DNA of 35,822 bases, taken from contig NZ_VIRS01000053.1 in the NCBI RefSeq assembly GCF_006912135.1, positions 1 through 35,822 of the forward strand, given 5' to 3'. Positions 7,999 through 16,065 of this stretch are shown one piece after another. Each line of letters begins with the position of its first letter. Within the stretch, counting starts at the first letter, position 1. A program made the translations under genes and the position numbers. The DNA is from Cryptosporangium phraense. GTDB lineage: Bacteria > Actinomycetota > Actinomycetes > Mycobacteriales > Cryptosporangiaceae. Below the pieces are notes generated by a model that saw nothing but the letters and a program-made list of their open reading frames with translations, was not told the DNA's origin and searched no databases.

Positions 7999-8817
7999 GT
8001 GGCTCGTCGCACCCGCCTCGACGCGGAGCTCGTCCGCCGCGGCCTGGCCCGCTCCCGCGAGGACGCCGCCGAGCTGATCGCCGCCGGCGCGGTCAAGGTC
8101 GACGGTCGCCCGGCGACCAAGCCGGCCACCGCGGTCGACCCGGCCAGCGCGGTGACCGTCACGCTCGAAGACGGCCCGCGCTACGTCTCCCGCGGCGCGC
8201 ACAAACTCCGGGGCGCGCTCGACGCGTTCGGTGTCGAGATCACAGACAAGCGCTGCCTCGACGCCGGCGCCTCCACCGGCGGCTTCACCGACGTGCTCCT
8301 GCGGGCCGGCGCGAAACAGGTGGTCGCGGTCGACGTCGGCTACGGGCAGCTGGCCTGGTCGCTGCAGACCGACGACCGGGTCACGGTGATCGATCGCACG
8401 AACGTCCGCTCGCTTGAACCGGAGACCATCGGCGGGCCGTGCCAAGTCACGGTGGCTGACCTGAGTTTCATCTCGCTGGGCCTGGTGCTCCCGGCACTCG
8501 CCGCGTGCACCGAACCCGACGGCGACCTGGTCCCGATGGTCAAGCCCCAGTTCGAAGTCGGCAAGGACCGGCTGGGCGCCGGGGGAGTGGTCCGGGACAA
8601 GAGTTTGCGCGTCGAGGCGGTTCTCGGCGTCGCCGAACAGGCTGCGACGATGGGCCTCGGCGTCGCCGGGGTGGTGGCCAGCCCACTGCCCGGGCCGTCG
8701 GGCAACGTCGAGTTCTTCCTCTGGCTGCGCCGGGACGCCCCACCGGTAGACCCCGCCGCGGTCCGCGCCGCGGTCGACGAAGCACCCGCCACAGCCAGGG
8801 AGAACCAGCCGAGATGA
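7999..8817 (+). CDS. tlyA: TlyA, 16S/23S rRNA 2'-O-methyltransferase
   Basis: The 272-residue protein has an N-terminal S4 RNA-binding domain (residues 1-60) and an FtsJ-like Rossmann methyltransferase domain with DAGASTGGFTDVLLRAG as the S-adenosylmethionine motif. Lys69, Asp154, Lys182 and Glu238 fall exactly at the numbered K-D-K-E positions of M. tuberculosis TlyA. That enzyme methylates C1409 of 16S and C1920 of 23S rRNA, which makes ribosomes sensitive to capreomycin and viomycin. The GTG start follows the previous stop without a gap and has GGAG at 7991-7994. Its stop overlaps the nadK ATG by four bases. Identification is firm. Confidence 0.97.
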   Translation: MARRTRLDAELVRRGLARSREDAAELIAAGAVKVDGRPATKPATAVDPASAVTVTLEDGPRYVSRGAHKLRGALDAFGVEITDKRCLDAGASTGGFTDVLLRAGAKQVVAVDVGYGQLAWSLQTDDRVTVIDRTNVRSLEPETIGGPCQVTVADLSFISLGLVLPALAACTEPDGDLVPMVKPQFEVGKDRLGAGGVVRDKSLRVEAVLGVAEQAATMGLGVAGVVASPLPGPSGNVEFFLWLRRDAPPVDPAAVRAAVDEAPATARENQPR

Positions 8818-9734
8818 ACCGGCAGGCATTGATCGTCACGCACGCCGGCCGAGCGCTCAACGTCGTCCACGCGCGCAGAGTGGCGAGCCAGCTCGCGGAG
8901 GCCGGGTTCGGTCTGCGGGTGCTCACGGACGAGGCGCCCGACCTGAACATCGACGCCCAGGTCGTCCGGCCGGACGAGAAGGCCGCGGTGGGCGCGGAGA
9001 TCGTGCTCGCGCTGGGCGGCGACGGCACGTTGCTCCGCGCGGCCGCACTCGCCCGGCCCGCGGGCGTCCCCCTGTTGGGCGTCAACCTGGGGCGGGTGGG
9101 GTTCCTGGCCGAGACGGAGGCCGAGCACCTCGAGGAGACCGTCCGACGGGTGATCGACGAGGACTACGTCGTGGACGAGCGCATGACGCTCGACCTCACC
9201 GTCGGCCGTCCGGACGGAACCACCGCACACGGGTGGGCGCTCAACGAGGCCTCTGTGGAAAAAGCCATGCGCGAGCGGATGCTCGAAGTGATGGTCTCGA
9301 TCGACGGACGTCCGCTGTCCCGCTGGGGGTGCGACGGGGTGGTCTGTGCGACGCCGACCGGCTCGACCGCGTACGCGTTCTCGGCCGGCGGCCCGGTCGT
9401 CTGGCCCGACGTGGAGGCGATGCTGGTCGTGCCGATCAGCGCTCACGCGCTGTTCGCGCGCCCGCTGGTCACGGCTCCGACCTCGACGATCATGATCGAG
9501 GTGTTGGCCGACGGGGTGCCCGCGGTCGTGTCCTGCGACGGGCAGCGGGTGGTCGCGATGCCGCCGGGCAGCCGGGCGGTGATCCGCCGCGGTACCGACC
9601 CGGTGCGGGTGGTCCGGATGAGCCCGCGCCCGTTCACCGACCGCCTGGTCGCGAAGTTCGGCCTCCCGGTGCAGGGCTGGCGCGGCGACGCGGAAGCAGC
9701 CCGCAACGAGCGAGCTGTCGGTGGGGCTGGGTAG
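8814..9734 (+). CDS. nadK: NAD kinase
   Basis: This 306-residue enzyme phosphorylates NAD to NADP with ATP or polyphosphate. It has the family's GGDGT motif at residues 68-72 and the Asn144-Glu145 pair in LNEASVEK. It also has the glycine-rich TPTGSTAYAFSAGGP segment that shapes the NAD site. Length and layout are typical of actinobacterial PpnK. ATG at 8814 lies in an ATGA overlap with tlyA, and the reading frame is open further upstream only as a shadow inside tlyA. The gene ends 10 bases before the preferred recN start. The tlyA-nadK-recN order is conserved in actinobacteria. Confidence 0.97.
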   Translation: MNRQALIVTHAGRALNVVHARRVASQLAEAGFGLRVLTDEAPDLNIDAQVVRPDEKAAVGAEIVLALGGDGTLLRAAALARPAGVPLLGVNLGRVGFLAETEAEHLEETVRRVIDEDYVVDERMTLDLTVGRPDGTTAHGWALNEASVEKAMRERMLEVMVSIDGRPLSRWGCDGVVCATPTGSTAYAFSAGGPVVWPDVEAMLVVPISAHALFARPLVTAPTSTIMIEVLADGVPAVVSCDGQRVVAMPPGSRAVIRRGTDPVRVVRMSPRPFTDRLVAKFGLPVQGWRGDAEAARNERAVGGAG

Positions 9735-9744
9735 CCTCAGCGGC

Positions 9745-11520
9745 GTGCTGGAGGAAATCCGAATCACCGGACTGGGCGTCATCGAAGACGCGACGCTGGA
9801 GCTCGTTGACGGATTCACCGTCGTCACCGGGGAGACCGGGGCCGGCAAGACGATGGTCGTGGCCGGTCTCGGCCTGCTCTTCGGTGGGCGGGCCGACGCC
9901 GGGCGGGTCCGCCGGGGTACCGGCCGCGCGCTGGTCGAGGGCCGGCTGCGGTTCGAGTCCGACGACCCGGCCCAGAAGCTCGTCCTCGATCGGGTGGCCG
10001 AGGCCGGTGCCGCGCCCGACGACGACGGCACGCTGCTGCTCGCCCGCAGCGTCGCGGCCGAGGGGCGGTCGCGGGCGCACGTCGGCGGCCGCACGGTGCC
10101 GGTCGGGCTGCTGGGCGAGCTGGCCGAGCAGATGCTGGCCGTGCACGGGCAGTCCGATCAGCTGCGGCTGCTCTCGGCGGCCGAGCAGCGCGGCGCGCTC
10201 GACCGGTACGCCGGCGAGGAGGTCACCGCGCTGCGGGCCCGCACGGCCGAGCAGTACCAGGCCTGGCGCGCGGTCGTCGCCGAGCTGGAAGACCGGGTGA
10301 AACGCGCCCGCGAGCGCACCCAGGAGGCCGACGCGCTGCGCTTCGGCCTCACCGAGATCGAGGCCGTCAACCCGCTGCCGGGGGAGGACGAGGAGCTCAA
10401 GGCCGAGTCCCAGCGGCTCGAGCACGCCGAGGAGCTGCGGATCGCCGCGTACACCGCGCACCAGGCGCTGGCCGGTGACCCGACGGCCGACCTGGAGTCG
10501 GCCGACGTCTCGGCCCTGCTCGGCGTCGTGCGCCGGTCGCTGTCCGGTGTGGCCGGTCACGACGCGGTGCTGGCCGAGGCGGCGCGCCGCGCCGACGAAC
10601 TGGCCGCACTCTGCGGCGAGCTCGGCACCGAATTGGCTTCCTACACCGAGAATCTGGACGCCGACCCGGCGCGGCTGGCGGCCGTGCACGAGCGCCGCGC
10701 CCAGCTGGCCGGGCTCACCCGCAAGTACGCCGACACGATCGACGGCGTGCTGGCCTGGGCGCAGGAGGCGGCGGCGAAGCTCGACGACCTCGACACGTCG
10801 GAAGAGGCGCTCGACGCGCTGCGGGTGCGGCGGGACGAGCTGGCGCTCGAGCTGGCCGGCACCGCGGCGGCGCTGTCGGGGGCTCGGTCGGCGGCTGCTT
10901 CGCGGTTCGGCGAGCAGGTCACGGCCGAGCTCACCGGGCTGGCGATGCCGCACGCGCGGGTGGTCGCGGCCGTGTCGCAGCGCGAGGTCGCGCCGGACGC
11001 GTCCGCCCCGGCCGTGGTGATCGACGGCCGTCGGCTGGCCGTCACCACCGAGGGCGTCGACGAGGTCGAGCTGCGGCTGGCCTCGCACCCGGGCGCGCCG
11101 GAATTGGCGTTGCACCGGGGGGCGTCCGGTGGTGAGCTCTCCCGCGTGATGCTCGCGATCGAGGTCGTGTTCGCCGGGGCCGGTGGCCCGCCGACGATGG
11201 TGTTCGACGAGGTCGACGCCGGCGTCGGCGGCCGGGCGGCGGTGGAGATCGGGAAACGACTGGCCCGCCTGGCGCGTACCCACCAGGTGCTGGTCGTCAC
11301 CCACCTGCCGCAGGTCGCCGCGTTCGCCGACCACCACGTCGTCGTCGTGAAGGATTCGGACGGGTCGGTGACCACGAGCGGGCTGCGGTCGCTGCCCGAG
11401 GGTGAGCGTCCGCGGGAGCTGGCCCGCATGCTGGCCGGTCTCGACGACAGCGACCTGGGCATCGCACACGCCGAGGAGCTGCTCGCGGTGGCGCGCGCCG
11501 AAAAAGAGACCGCCGCATGA
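9745..11520 (+). CDS. recN: RecN, SMC-like DNA repair ATPase
   Basis: The 591-residue protein has Walker A GETGAGKT at 29-36, the ABC signature SGGELSR from Ser461 and Walker B VFDEVDAG with Asp488-Glu489. An Ala/Glu/Arg-rich coiled-coil region lies between (about 160-400). RecN acts early in double-strand-break repair by holding DNA ends or sister strands. I prefer GTG at 9745 (MLEEIRITGLGVIED) because family members start just before this strand. GTG at 9721 is possible but would overlap nadK by 14 bases. The ribosome-binding site is weak for both. Its stop overlaps the next gene's ATG by four bases. Confidence 0.95.
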   Translation: MLEEIRITGLGVIEDATLELVDGFTVVTGETGAGKTMVVAGLGLLFGGRADAGRVRRGTGRALVEGRLRFESDDPAQKLVLDRVAEAGAAPDDDGTLLLARSVAAEGRSRAHVGGRTVPVGLLGELAEQMLAVHGQSDQLRLLSAAEQRGALDRYAGEEVTALRARTAEQYQAWRAVVAELEDRVKRARERTQEADALRFGLTEIEAVNPLPGEDEELKAESQRLEHAEELRIAAYTAHQALAGDPTADLESADVSALLGVVRRSLSGVAGHDAVLAEAARRADELAALCGELGTELASYTENLDADPARLAAVHERRAQLAGLTRKYADTIDGVLAWAQEAAAKLDDLDTSEEALDALRVRRDELALELAGTAAALSGARSAAASRFGEQVTAELTGLAMPHARVVAAVSQREVAPDASAPAVVIDGRRLAVTTEGVDEVELRLASHPGAPELALHRGASGGELSRVMLAIEVVFAGAGGPPTMVFDEVDAGVGGRAAVEIGKRLARLARTHQVLVVTHLPQVAAFADHHVVVVKDSDGSVTTSGLRSLPEGERPRELARMLAGLDDSDLGIAHAEELLAVARAEKETAA

Positions 11521-12740
11521 CGATCGAGGTCGTGCAGCTGACCCCGGACGACGAGCGGTTCATCCAGGCCGGCGCGCACCTGCTGCGGACGGCGTTCGGT
11601 GGCCCGCCTCCGGGCAGCGGCGAGGAGCGGGGCGCGCGCTACCGGCGGGCGGTCGAGCGCGATGTGGTGTTCGCGGCCGTCGAGGGGCGCGAGCTGCTGG
11701 GCGTCACGACGATCCGGCCGTACCGGCAGTGGTTCGCCGGGCGCGATCTGGCGATGGGTGGCATCTCGTCGGTCGCCGTCGCCGCGCACGCGCGCCGCCG
11801 AGGCGTCGCCCGGAAGTTGCTGGGCACCGCCACCGAGCGGATGCACACCGACGGGCAGCCGGTGAGCACGCTCTACCCGTCGATCCCGCCGGCGTACCGG
11901 GCGTTCGGCTGGGAGGTCGCGGGCGTGTTCGCGACCATCGACCTGCCGGTGGCGGTACTGGCGTCGGCCGGGGCGTCCGGTCCGGCCGGAGCCGGGCCGG
12001 CGGAGACCGTCGCGCTCCGGGCGCTCGCCCGCGACGAGCCGGCCGAGGCCGACCTGGCCGCGGTCCAGGCGCTCTACACCGCGGCCGCGCGCTCGGCGGT
12101 GGGCCCGCTGACCCGAACCGGCCCGTTGTTCGACCCGAAGGAGCTGGCGACGCTGGACGGCGTCGTGATCGCGTCGGTCGACGGCGTCGACGCCGGGTAT
12201 GTGACGTGGTCGCGCCAGGGGCACTGGGACGAGGCGGCCCGGCTCGACGTGTTCGACCTGATCGCCGACCGGCCCGACGTGCGCGACGCGCTGCTGACCG
12301 CGGCCGGGTCGTGGCGGACGTCGATCCGCAGTGCGCGGATCCGGCTGGCCGACCCGGCGCTGGCCGGGCTGGGCCTGCCGCGCGGTGGCCGGTCGGAGTA
12401 CGAGCCGTGGATGCTGCGCCTGATCGACGTGGAGTCCGCGGTGGCTGGGCGGGGGTTCGGGCCGGTGGGGGCTGAGGTGGACCTGGAGATCTCCGACCCG
12501 CAGGCGCCGTGGAACGAGGGTCGGTGGCAGTTGTCGGTTGTTGATGGGCGCGGGACGTTGACTCGGGGCGGTGGGGGCGGGGTGCGGATCGGGTCGCGGG
12601 GGCTGGCGGCGGTTTTTACGGGTTATGTGGGGGCGGCGGGGTTGCGGAGTGCGGGGTTGGTCGAGGGGGATGAGGGGGGCTTGGAGCGGTTGGCGGCGGT
12701 GTTTGCGGGGCCGGTGCCGTGGATGCTGGACGAGTTCTGA
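11517..12740 (+). CDS. eis: Eis-family GNAT N-acetyltransferase
   Basis: The 407-residue protein matches the Eis layout: a GNAT domain with an acetyl-CoA loop (VAAHARRRGVARKLL, about residues 85-100), a second degenerate GNAT domain and a C-terminal SCP2-like domain. Tyr127 in PPAYRAFGW corresponds to the general-acid Tyr126 of M. tuberculosis Eis. The chain ends in Phe, whose carboxylate acts in catalysis in this family. Eis enzymes acetylate amines, including aminoglycosides, at several positions; the natural substrate here is unknown. The ATG overlaps the recN stop (ATGA), an unusual partner for a repair gene. Base composition of the last 250 bases is strikingly G-rich and runs into the repeat region downstream. 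Confidence 0.9.
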   Translation: MTIEVVQLTPDDERFIQAGAHLLRTAFGGPPPGSGEERGARYRRAVERDVVFAAVEGRELLGVTTIRPYRQWFAGRDLAMGGISSVAVAAHARRRGVARKLLGTATERMHTDGQPVSTLYPSIPPAYRAFGWEVAGVFATIDLPVAVLASAGASGPAGAGPAETVALRALARDEPAEADLAAVQALYTAAARSAVGPLTRTGPLFDPKELATLDGVVIASVDGVDAGYVTWSRQGHWDEAARLDVFDLIADRPDVRDALLTAAGSWRTSIRSARIRLADPALAGLGLPRGGRSEYEPWMLRLIDVESAVAGRGFGPVGAEVDLEISDPQAPWNEGRWQLSVVDGRGTLTRGGGGGVRIGSRGLAAVFTGYVGAAGLRSAGLVEGDEGGLERLAAVFAGPVPWMLDEF

Positions 12741-12783
12741 GGGGTTAGCGGGCCGGCCGGGGCCGGCCGGGCCGGGGCCGGGA

Positions 12784-12853
12784 GGGCCTGGGCTGGGCTG
12801 GGCGGGCCTGGGCTGGGCTGGGCGGGCCTGGGCTGGGCGGGCCTGGGCTGGGC
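12784..12853 (+). repeat. GGGCCTGGGCTGGGC tandem repeats with G-quadruplex potential
   Basis: Four adjacent units of 20, 20, 15 and 15 bases are built from gggcct and gggct blocks. They give at least a dozen runs of three G separated by one to three bases, which fits the classic G-quadruplex rule. More G-runs flank the array from 12741 to 12950. The array begins 43 bases after the stop of the Eis-like gene. Confidence 0.85.
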
Positions 12854-12931
12854 GGGCCGGGAGGCCGGGGCAGTGGGGCCGGGAGGCCGGGGCCGGGCGA
12901 GGCAGTGGGGCCGGGCCGGGTGGCTGGGGCA

Positions 12932-13222
12932 GGGGTCGGTGGGGGGTCGCGGTCAGCGGGGTTGGGCGGCCGGGCTCGATGCGCGGGCGCGCCGGGGTGC
13001 CGCGTCGGGTGTAGGTGGGTGATTGAGGTCGGCAGGCGGCTGCCGGGGTTGTGCCGCCTTGAGGTCGGCGGTGGCTGGGGCCGGTGGGCCGGGTGGCTGG
13101 GGCCGGGGCTGGGGTCGGTGGGCCGTCGCGGTCAGCGGGGTTGGGCGGCCGGGCTCGATGTGCGGGCGCGCCGGGGTGCCGCGCCGGCCGTAGGTGGGTG
13201 GTTGAGGTCGGTGGGCGGCTGC
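12932..13222 (+). repeat. Two ~112-bp direct repeats 179 bp apart
   Basis: The segment 12932-13043 recurs at 13111-13222 with the same bases aligned at a constant offset of 179, for example the shared block ggttgggcggccgggctcga. A handful of substitutions separate the copies. The spacer contains further related G-rich sequence. This looks like a local segmental duplication. Confidence 0.8.
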
Positions 13223-13385
13223 CGGTTGTGCCGGGTTGAGGTCGGCGGGCGGCTGCCGGTTGTGCCGGGGTTGAGGTTGGTGGCGGCTGCCGGTGGTGGG
13301 TGGTCGGGGCGGCTGGGGTTGTGCGTGATTCAGGTCGGTGGCGGCTGCTGGTTGTGCCTGGCTGAGGTCGGAGGGTGGCCGGCGG
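13201..13385 (+). repeat. Tandem 34/35-bp units, then decayed copies
   Basis: Unit 13201-13234 and unit 13235-13269 differ by one substitution and one base of length. Both begin with gttgaggtcgg and contain gcggctgccggttgtgccgg. Shorter decayed copies follow at about 13270, 13327 and 13362, and one precedes at about 13022. Because units are 34 and 35 bases, a protein repeat is unlikely. Confidence 0.75.
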
Positions 13386-13929
13386 CCAAGTCGCTCGCAG
13401 GCCAAGGTCGATCGCCAGCAAGTTTCTGTTGGGGTGCGCTGAGCAGCCACCTGGCGCCGCTCCCCACCCGGCGGCCGACCGCGACCGCAATAACAAGCCC
13501 AAACGGGCGGGGTAAGCACGCCCGCCTGCGGTCTGCGCGCCGATTGGCGAGAAATCGGGGTCAACCGGCGGGCGGAAGCACCGATATCTCGTCGATCTGT
13601 GCTCGGGTCGCCGGTGGGACGGCCTCGACCGTCGACCGGTGGAGGTAAGTGGACACCGCGCGGCAGGCGGATGGCCGTCGCGCTCGCGGCGGTAGGGCAC
13701 CGATGGGATCCCACCGCAGGCGGGGACCTCGCCAGCGCGGTCCCGCGGCAGGATCCCTGAACGACGCCACGAACCGTTGAAGGCCGCACCCGCCACATCC
13801 GCTCGCAGCAAACGCGGGCGCAAGCGGCGCGCCGGGCGCAACACACTGATTCACGGGCCTTTGTGGTGGTTTGAGAACTCAGGCGCGTCGCTGCCGAACC
13901 GAGTGGCGGGCGATGAGAGGATGCAGGGG

Positions 13930-15114
13930 ATGCGCCTCCCGACTCTCCGACGCCCCCGCTCCGCCGACGGTGACACCGCGACGGCGGGACCGGCGCGCCT
14001 CGACCGCCGAACGAAGCGACTGACCCAGCGCCTCAAGCCGGGCGACGTCGCGATCATCGATCACGTCGACATCGACCGGGTCGCCGGCGACGCACTGGTC
14101 GCCTCCGGCGTCTCCGCGGTGATCAACGCGAGCCCGAGCATCTCCGGGCGCTACCCGAACCTGGGCCCCGAGGTGATCGTCGCGGCCGGTATCCCGCTGC
14201 TCGATTCCGTCGGGCAAGAGATCTTCGACCGGCTGCGCGAAGGGCAGCGCGTCCGGATCGAAGGGAAGTCGGTCTTCCTCGGGGACGAGGAGGTCGCGAC
14301 CGGCCAGCGGCAGGACACCGAGAGCATCGCGGCCGCGATGGCGGAAGCCAAAGCGGGTCTGTCGGTGCAGCTCGAGGCGTTCGCCGCGAACACGATGGAG
14401 TACATGAAGCGGGAGCGGGACCTCCTGCTCGACGGCGTCGGGGTACCCGAGATCAAGACGCCGATCGACGGTCGGCACTGCCTGATCGTCGTGCGGGGTT
14501 ACGACTACCGGGAGGACCTCGAGGTCCTCGGGTCTTACATCCGGGAGTTCCGTCCGGTTCTGATCGGCGTCGACGGTGGTGCGGACGCGCTGGTGGAGGC
14601 GGGTTACACCCCCGACCTGATCGTCGGCGACATGGACTCGGTCTCCGACGACGTGCTGCGCTGCGGCGCCGAGGTCGTGGTGCACGCCTACCCCGACGGA
14701 CGCGCGCCCGGGCTGGCCCGGGTCGATCGGCTCGGTGTTCGCGCAGTGGTGTTCCCGGCCGCCGCGACCAGCGAAGACATCGCGATGCTGCTGGCCGACG
14801 AGCGGGGGGCCACGCTGATCGTCGCGGTCGGCACGCACGCTACGCTGGTCGAGTTCCTCGACAAAGGACGCGCCGGGATGGCGTCCACGTTCCTGACCCG
14901 GCTGCGGGTCGGCGGCAAGCTGGTCGACGCCAAGGGCGTGAGCCGGCTGTACCGCCAGCGGGTGTCGTCGATGTCGCTGTTCGTGCTCATCGCTTCGGCG
15001 CTGTGCGCGATGGCGGCGGCGCTGGCGATCTCCACCATCGGACGCACCTGGATGCAACTGCTCGCGGAGCAGTGGGACAACCTGGTCTTCCAGCTGCAGA
15101 GGCTGTTTTCGTGA
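13930..15114 (+). CDS. steA: SteA, cytokinesis/septum-associated protein
   Basis: The 394-residue protein matches actinobacterial SteA (Rv1697) in length and sequence: MRLPTLRR at the start, PGDVAIIDHVDIDRVA, NASPSISGRYPNLGP, then a thiamin-pyrophosphokinase-like region with VDGGADALVEAG and DLIVGDMDSVSDD. One transmembrane helix lies at about residues 348-369, near the C terminus. SteA and SteB were described in Corynebacterium as partners that aid cell separation. ATG at 13930 has GAGAGG at 13915-13920 (9-base spacing); ATG at 13921 has it too close, and the open frame to 13777 lacks a conserved sequence. The stop overlaps the steB GTG by four bases. Confidence 0.93.
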   Translation: MRLPTLRRPRSADGDTATAGPARLDRRTKRLTQRLKPGDVAIIDHVDIDRVAGDALVASGVSAVINASPSISGRYPNLGPEVIVAAGIPLLDSVGQEIFDRLREGQRVRIEGKSVFLGDEEVATGQRQDTESIAAAMAEAKAGLSVQLEAFAANTMEYMKRERDLLLDGVGVPEIKTPIDGRHCLIVVRGYDYREDLEVLGSYIREFRPVLIGVDGGADALVEAGYTPDLIVGDMDSVSDDVLRCGAEVVVHAYPDGRAPGLARVDRLGVRAVVFPAAATSEDIAMLLADERGATLIVAVGTHATLVEFLDKGRAGMASTFLTRLRVGGKLVDAKGVSRLYRQRVSSMSLFVLIASALCAMAAALAISTIGRTWMQLLAEQWDNLVFQLQRLFS

Positions 15115-16043
15115 TCAACTTCCGGTACCACGTGGTCTCGTTGACCGCGGTGTTCCTCGCGCTCGCGGTCGGCCTGGTGCTCGGCACCGCCGCGCTCAAC
15201 GGCACCGTGCAGAACCAGATCAACGAGCAGGTCAGCGGCCTGCGCAACAGCAACGGGCAGCTACGCGACCAGGTCGAGGAACTCCAGACCCGGGCCGCGT
15301 CGCAGGACCAGTTCGTGCAGCAGATCGCGCCCGGCCTGCTGGCCGGCCGGCTCACCGCCCGGTCGGTGCTGCTGGTCAGCGGCCCGACGGCGGACAGCGA
15401 CGACACCACCCAGGTCGTCAAGATGATCAAGCTCGCCGGGGGGACCGTCACCGGTCAGGTGCGGCTCAAGAAGGACTTCACCGATCCCAACAAAGAGGAC
15501 GCCCTGCAGGACCTGGCCGCCCGCATCACGCCGGCCGGGGTGACGAACCTGCCGAACAACGGCGTCGGCGTGGAGACCGCGTCGGCGCTGCTGGCGACCG
15601 TCCTGCTGGCCACCAAGGCGCAGATCACCGACCTCAACCGGACGCAGATCCTGGCCGGGTACGAGGGCCTGGGGGTCCTCGACCTCGACGGCGAGGTCAG
15701 CAAGACGCTGCCGACCGCGGTCGTGGTCGTCTCCGGGGCCCCGGAGACCGGCACCGACGCGGCCGACCGCAACAAGGCGTTCCTCAACGTGGTCAAGCAG
15801 TTCGACGCGGTCGCGGCCCAGATGGTGCTGGCCGCGCCGACCGCGGCCGGGGCGGGCAACCCGGTGGCCTCGGTGAGGGACGACGGTACTCTGGCCAAGA
15901 CCATCTCGACCGTGGATGGGGTGTCGCTCGCGGAAGGCCAGGTCGCCGCCGCGATGGCGCTGGCCGAGCAGTTCACCGGCCGCGCCGGGCACTACGGCAC
16001 GGGCAGCGGCGCGAGCGCACGGATCCCCACGCTCCGCAGCTGA
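15111..16043 (+). CDS. steB: SteB/MctB family membrane-anchored protein
   Basis: The 310-residue protein begins MINFRYHVVSLTAVFLALAV, the hallmark of Rv1698 homologues. One N-terminal membrane helix (about 8-28) is followed by a coiled coil (about 30-65, INEQVSGLRNSNGQLRDQVE) and an outer domain. In Corynebacterium the homologue is SteB, the partner of SteA in cell separation. In M. tuberculosis it is called MctB and linked to copper resistance; no obvious Cys/Met-rich copper site is visible here, so I favour the SteB role. The GTG start overlaps the steA stop. A clear AGGAGGG follows its stop for the next gene. Confidence 0.92.
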   Translation: MINFRYHVVSLTAVFLALAVGLVLGTAALNGTVQNQINEQVSGLRNSNGQLRDQVEELQTRAASQDQFVQQIAPGLLAGRLTARSVLLVSGPTADSDDTTQVVKMIKLAGGTVTGQVRLKKDFTDPNKEDALQDLAARITPAGVTNLPNNGVGVETASALLATVLLATKAQITDLNRTQILAGYEGLGVLDLDGEVSKTLPTAVVVVSGAPETGTDAADRNKAFLNVVKQFDAVAAQMVLAAPTAAGAGNPVASVRDDGTLAKTISTVDGVSLAEGQVAAAMALAEQFTGRAGHYGTGSGASARIPTLRS

Positions 16044-16065
16044 GTCCCCGCTGATAGGAGGGAAC

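Larger units (their letters stand above)
12741..13929. other. 1.2-kb gene-free, G-rich repeat region
   Basis: Open frames exist on both strands, but all are Pro/Ala/Gly/Arg-rich, have no recognisable domain and run through neighbouring genes. The repeat units inside (179, 34 and 35 bases apart) are not multiples of three, which argues against coding. From 12741 to about 13385 the plus strand is G-rich and repetitive. From 13386 to 13929 it is ordinary unique sequence and should hold the steA promoter, although I cannot place -10 and -35 boxes with confidence. Gene-free status is judged by eye. Confidence 0.65.

Noticed and set aside
6634-8829. Reverse-strand 731-residue frame opposite the phasin-like and tlyA genes
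   Set aside because: Its Ala/Val-rich composition mirrors the Lys/Ala repeats; tlyA on the other strand is certain.
12905-13648. 247-residue plus-strand frame in the G-rich spacer
   Set aside because: No ribosome-binding site, low complexity and non-triplet repeats.
10641-13844. 1067-residue reverse-strand Pro/Thr/Arg-rich frame across the repeat spacer
   Set aside because: It runs antisense through recN and the Eis-like gene, and repeat units of 34, 35 and 179 bases would break any repeated protein pattern. A small gene within 12953-13846 cannot be fully excluded.
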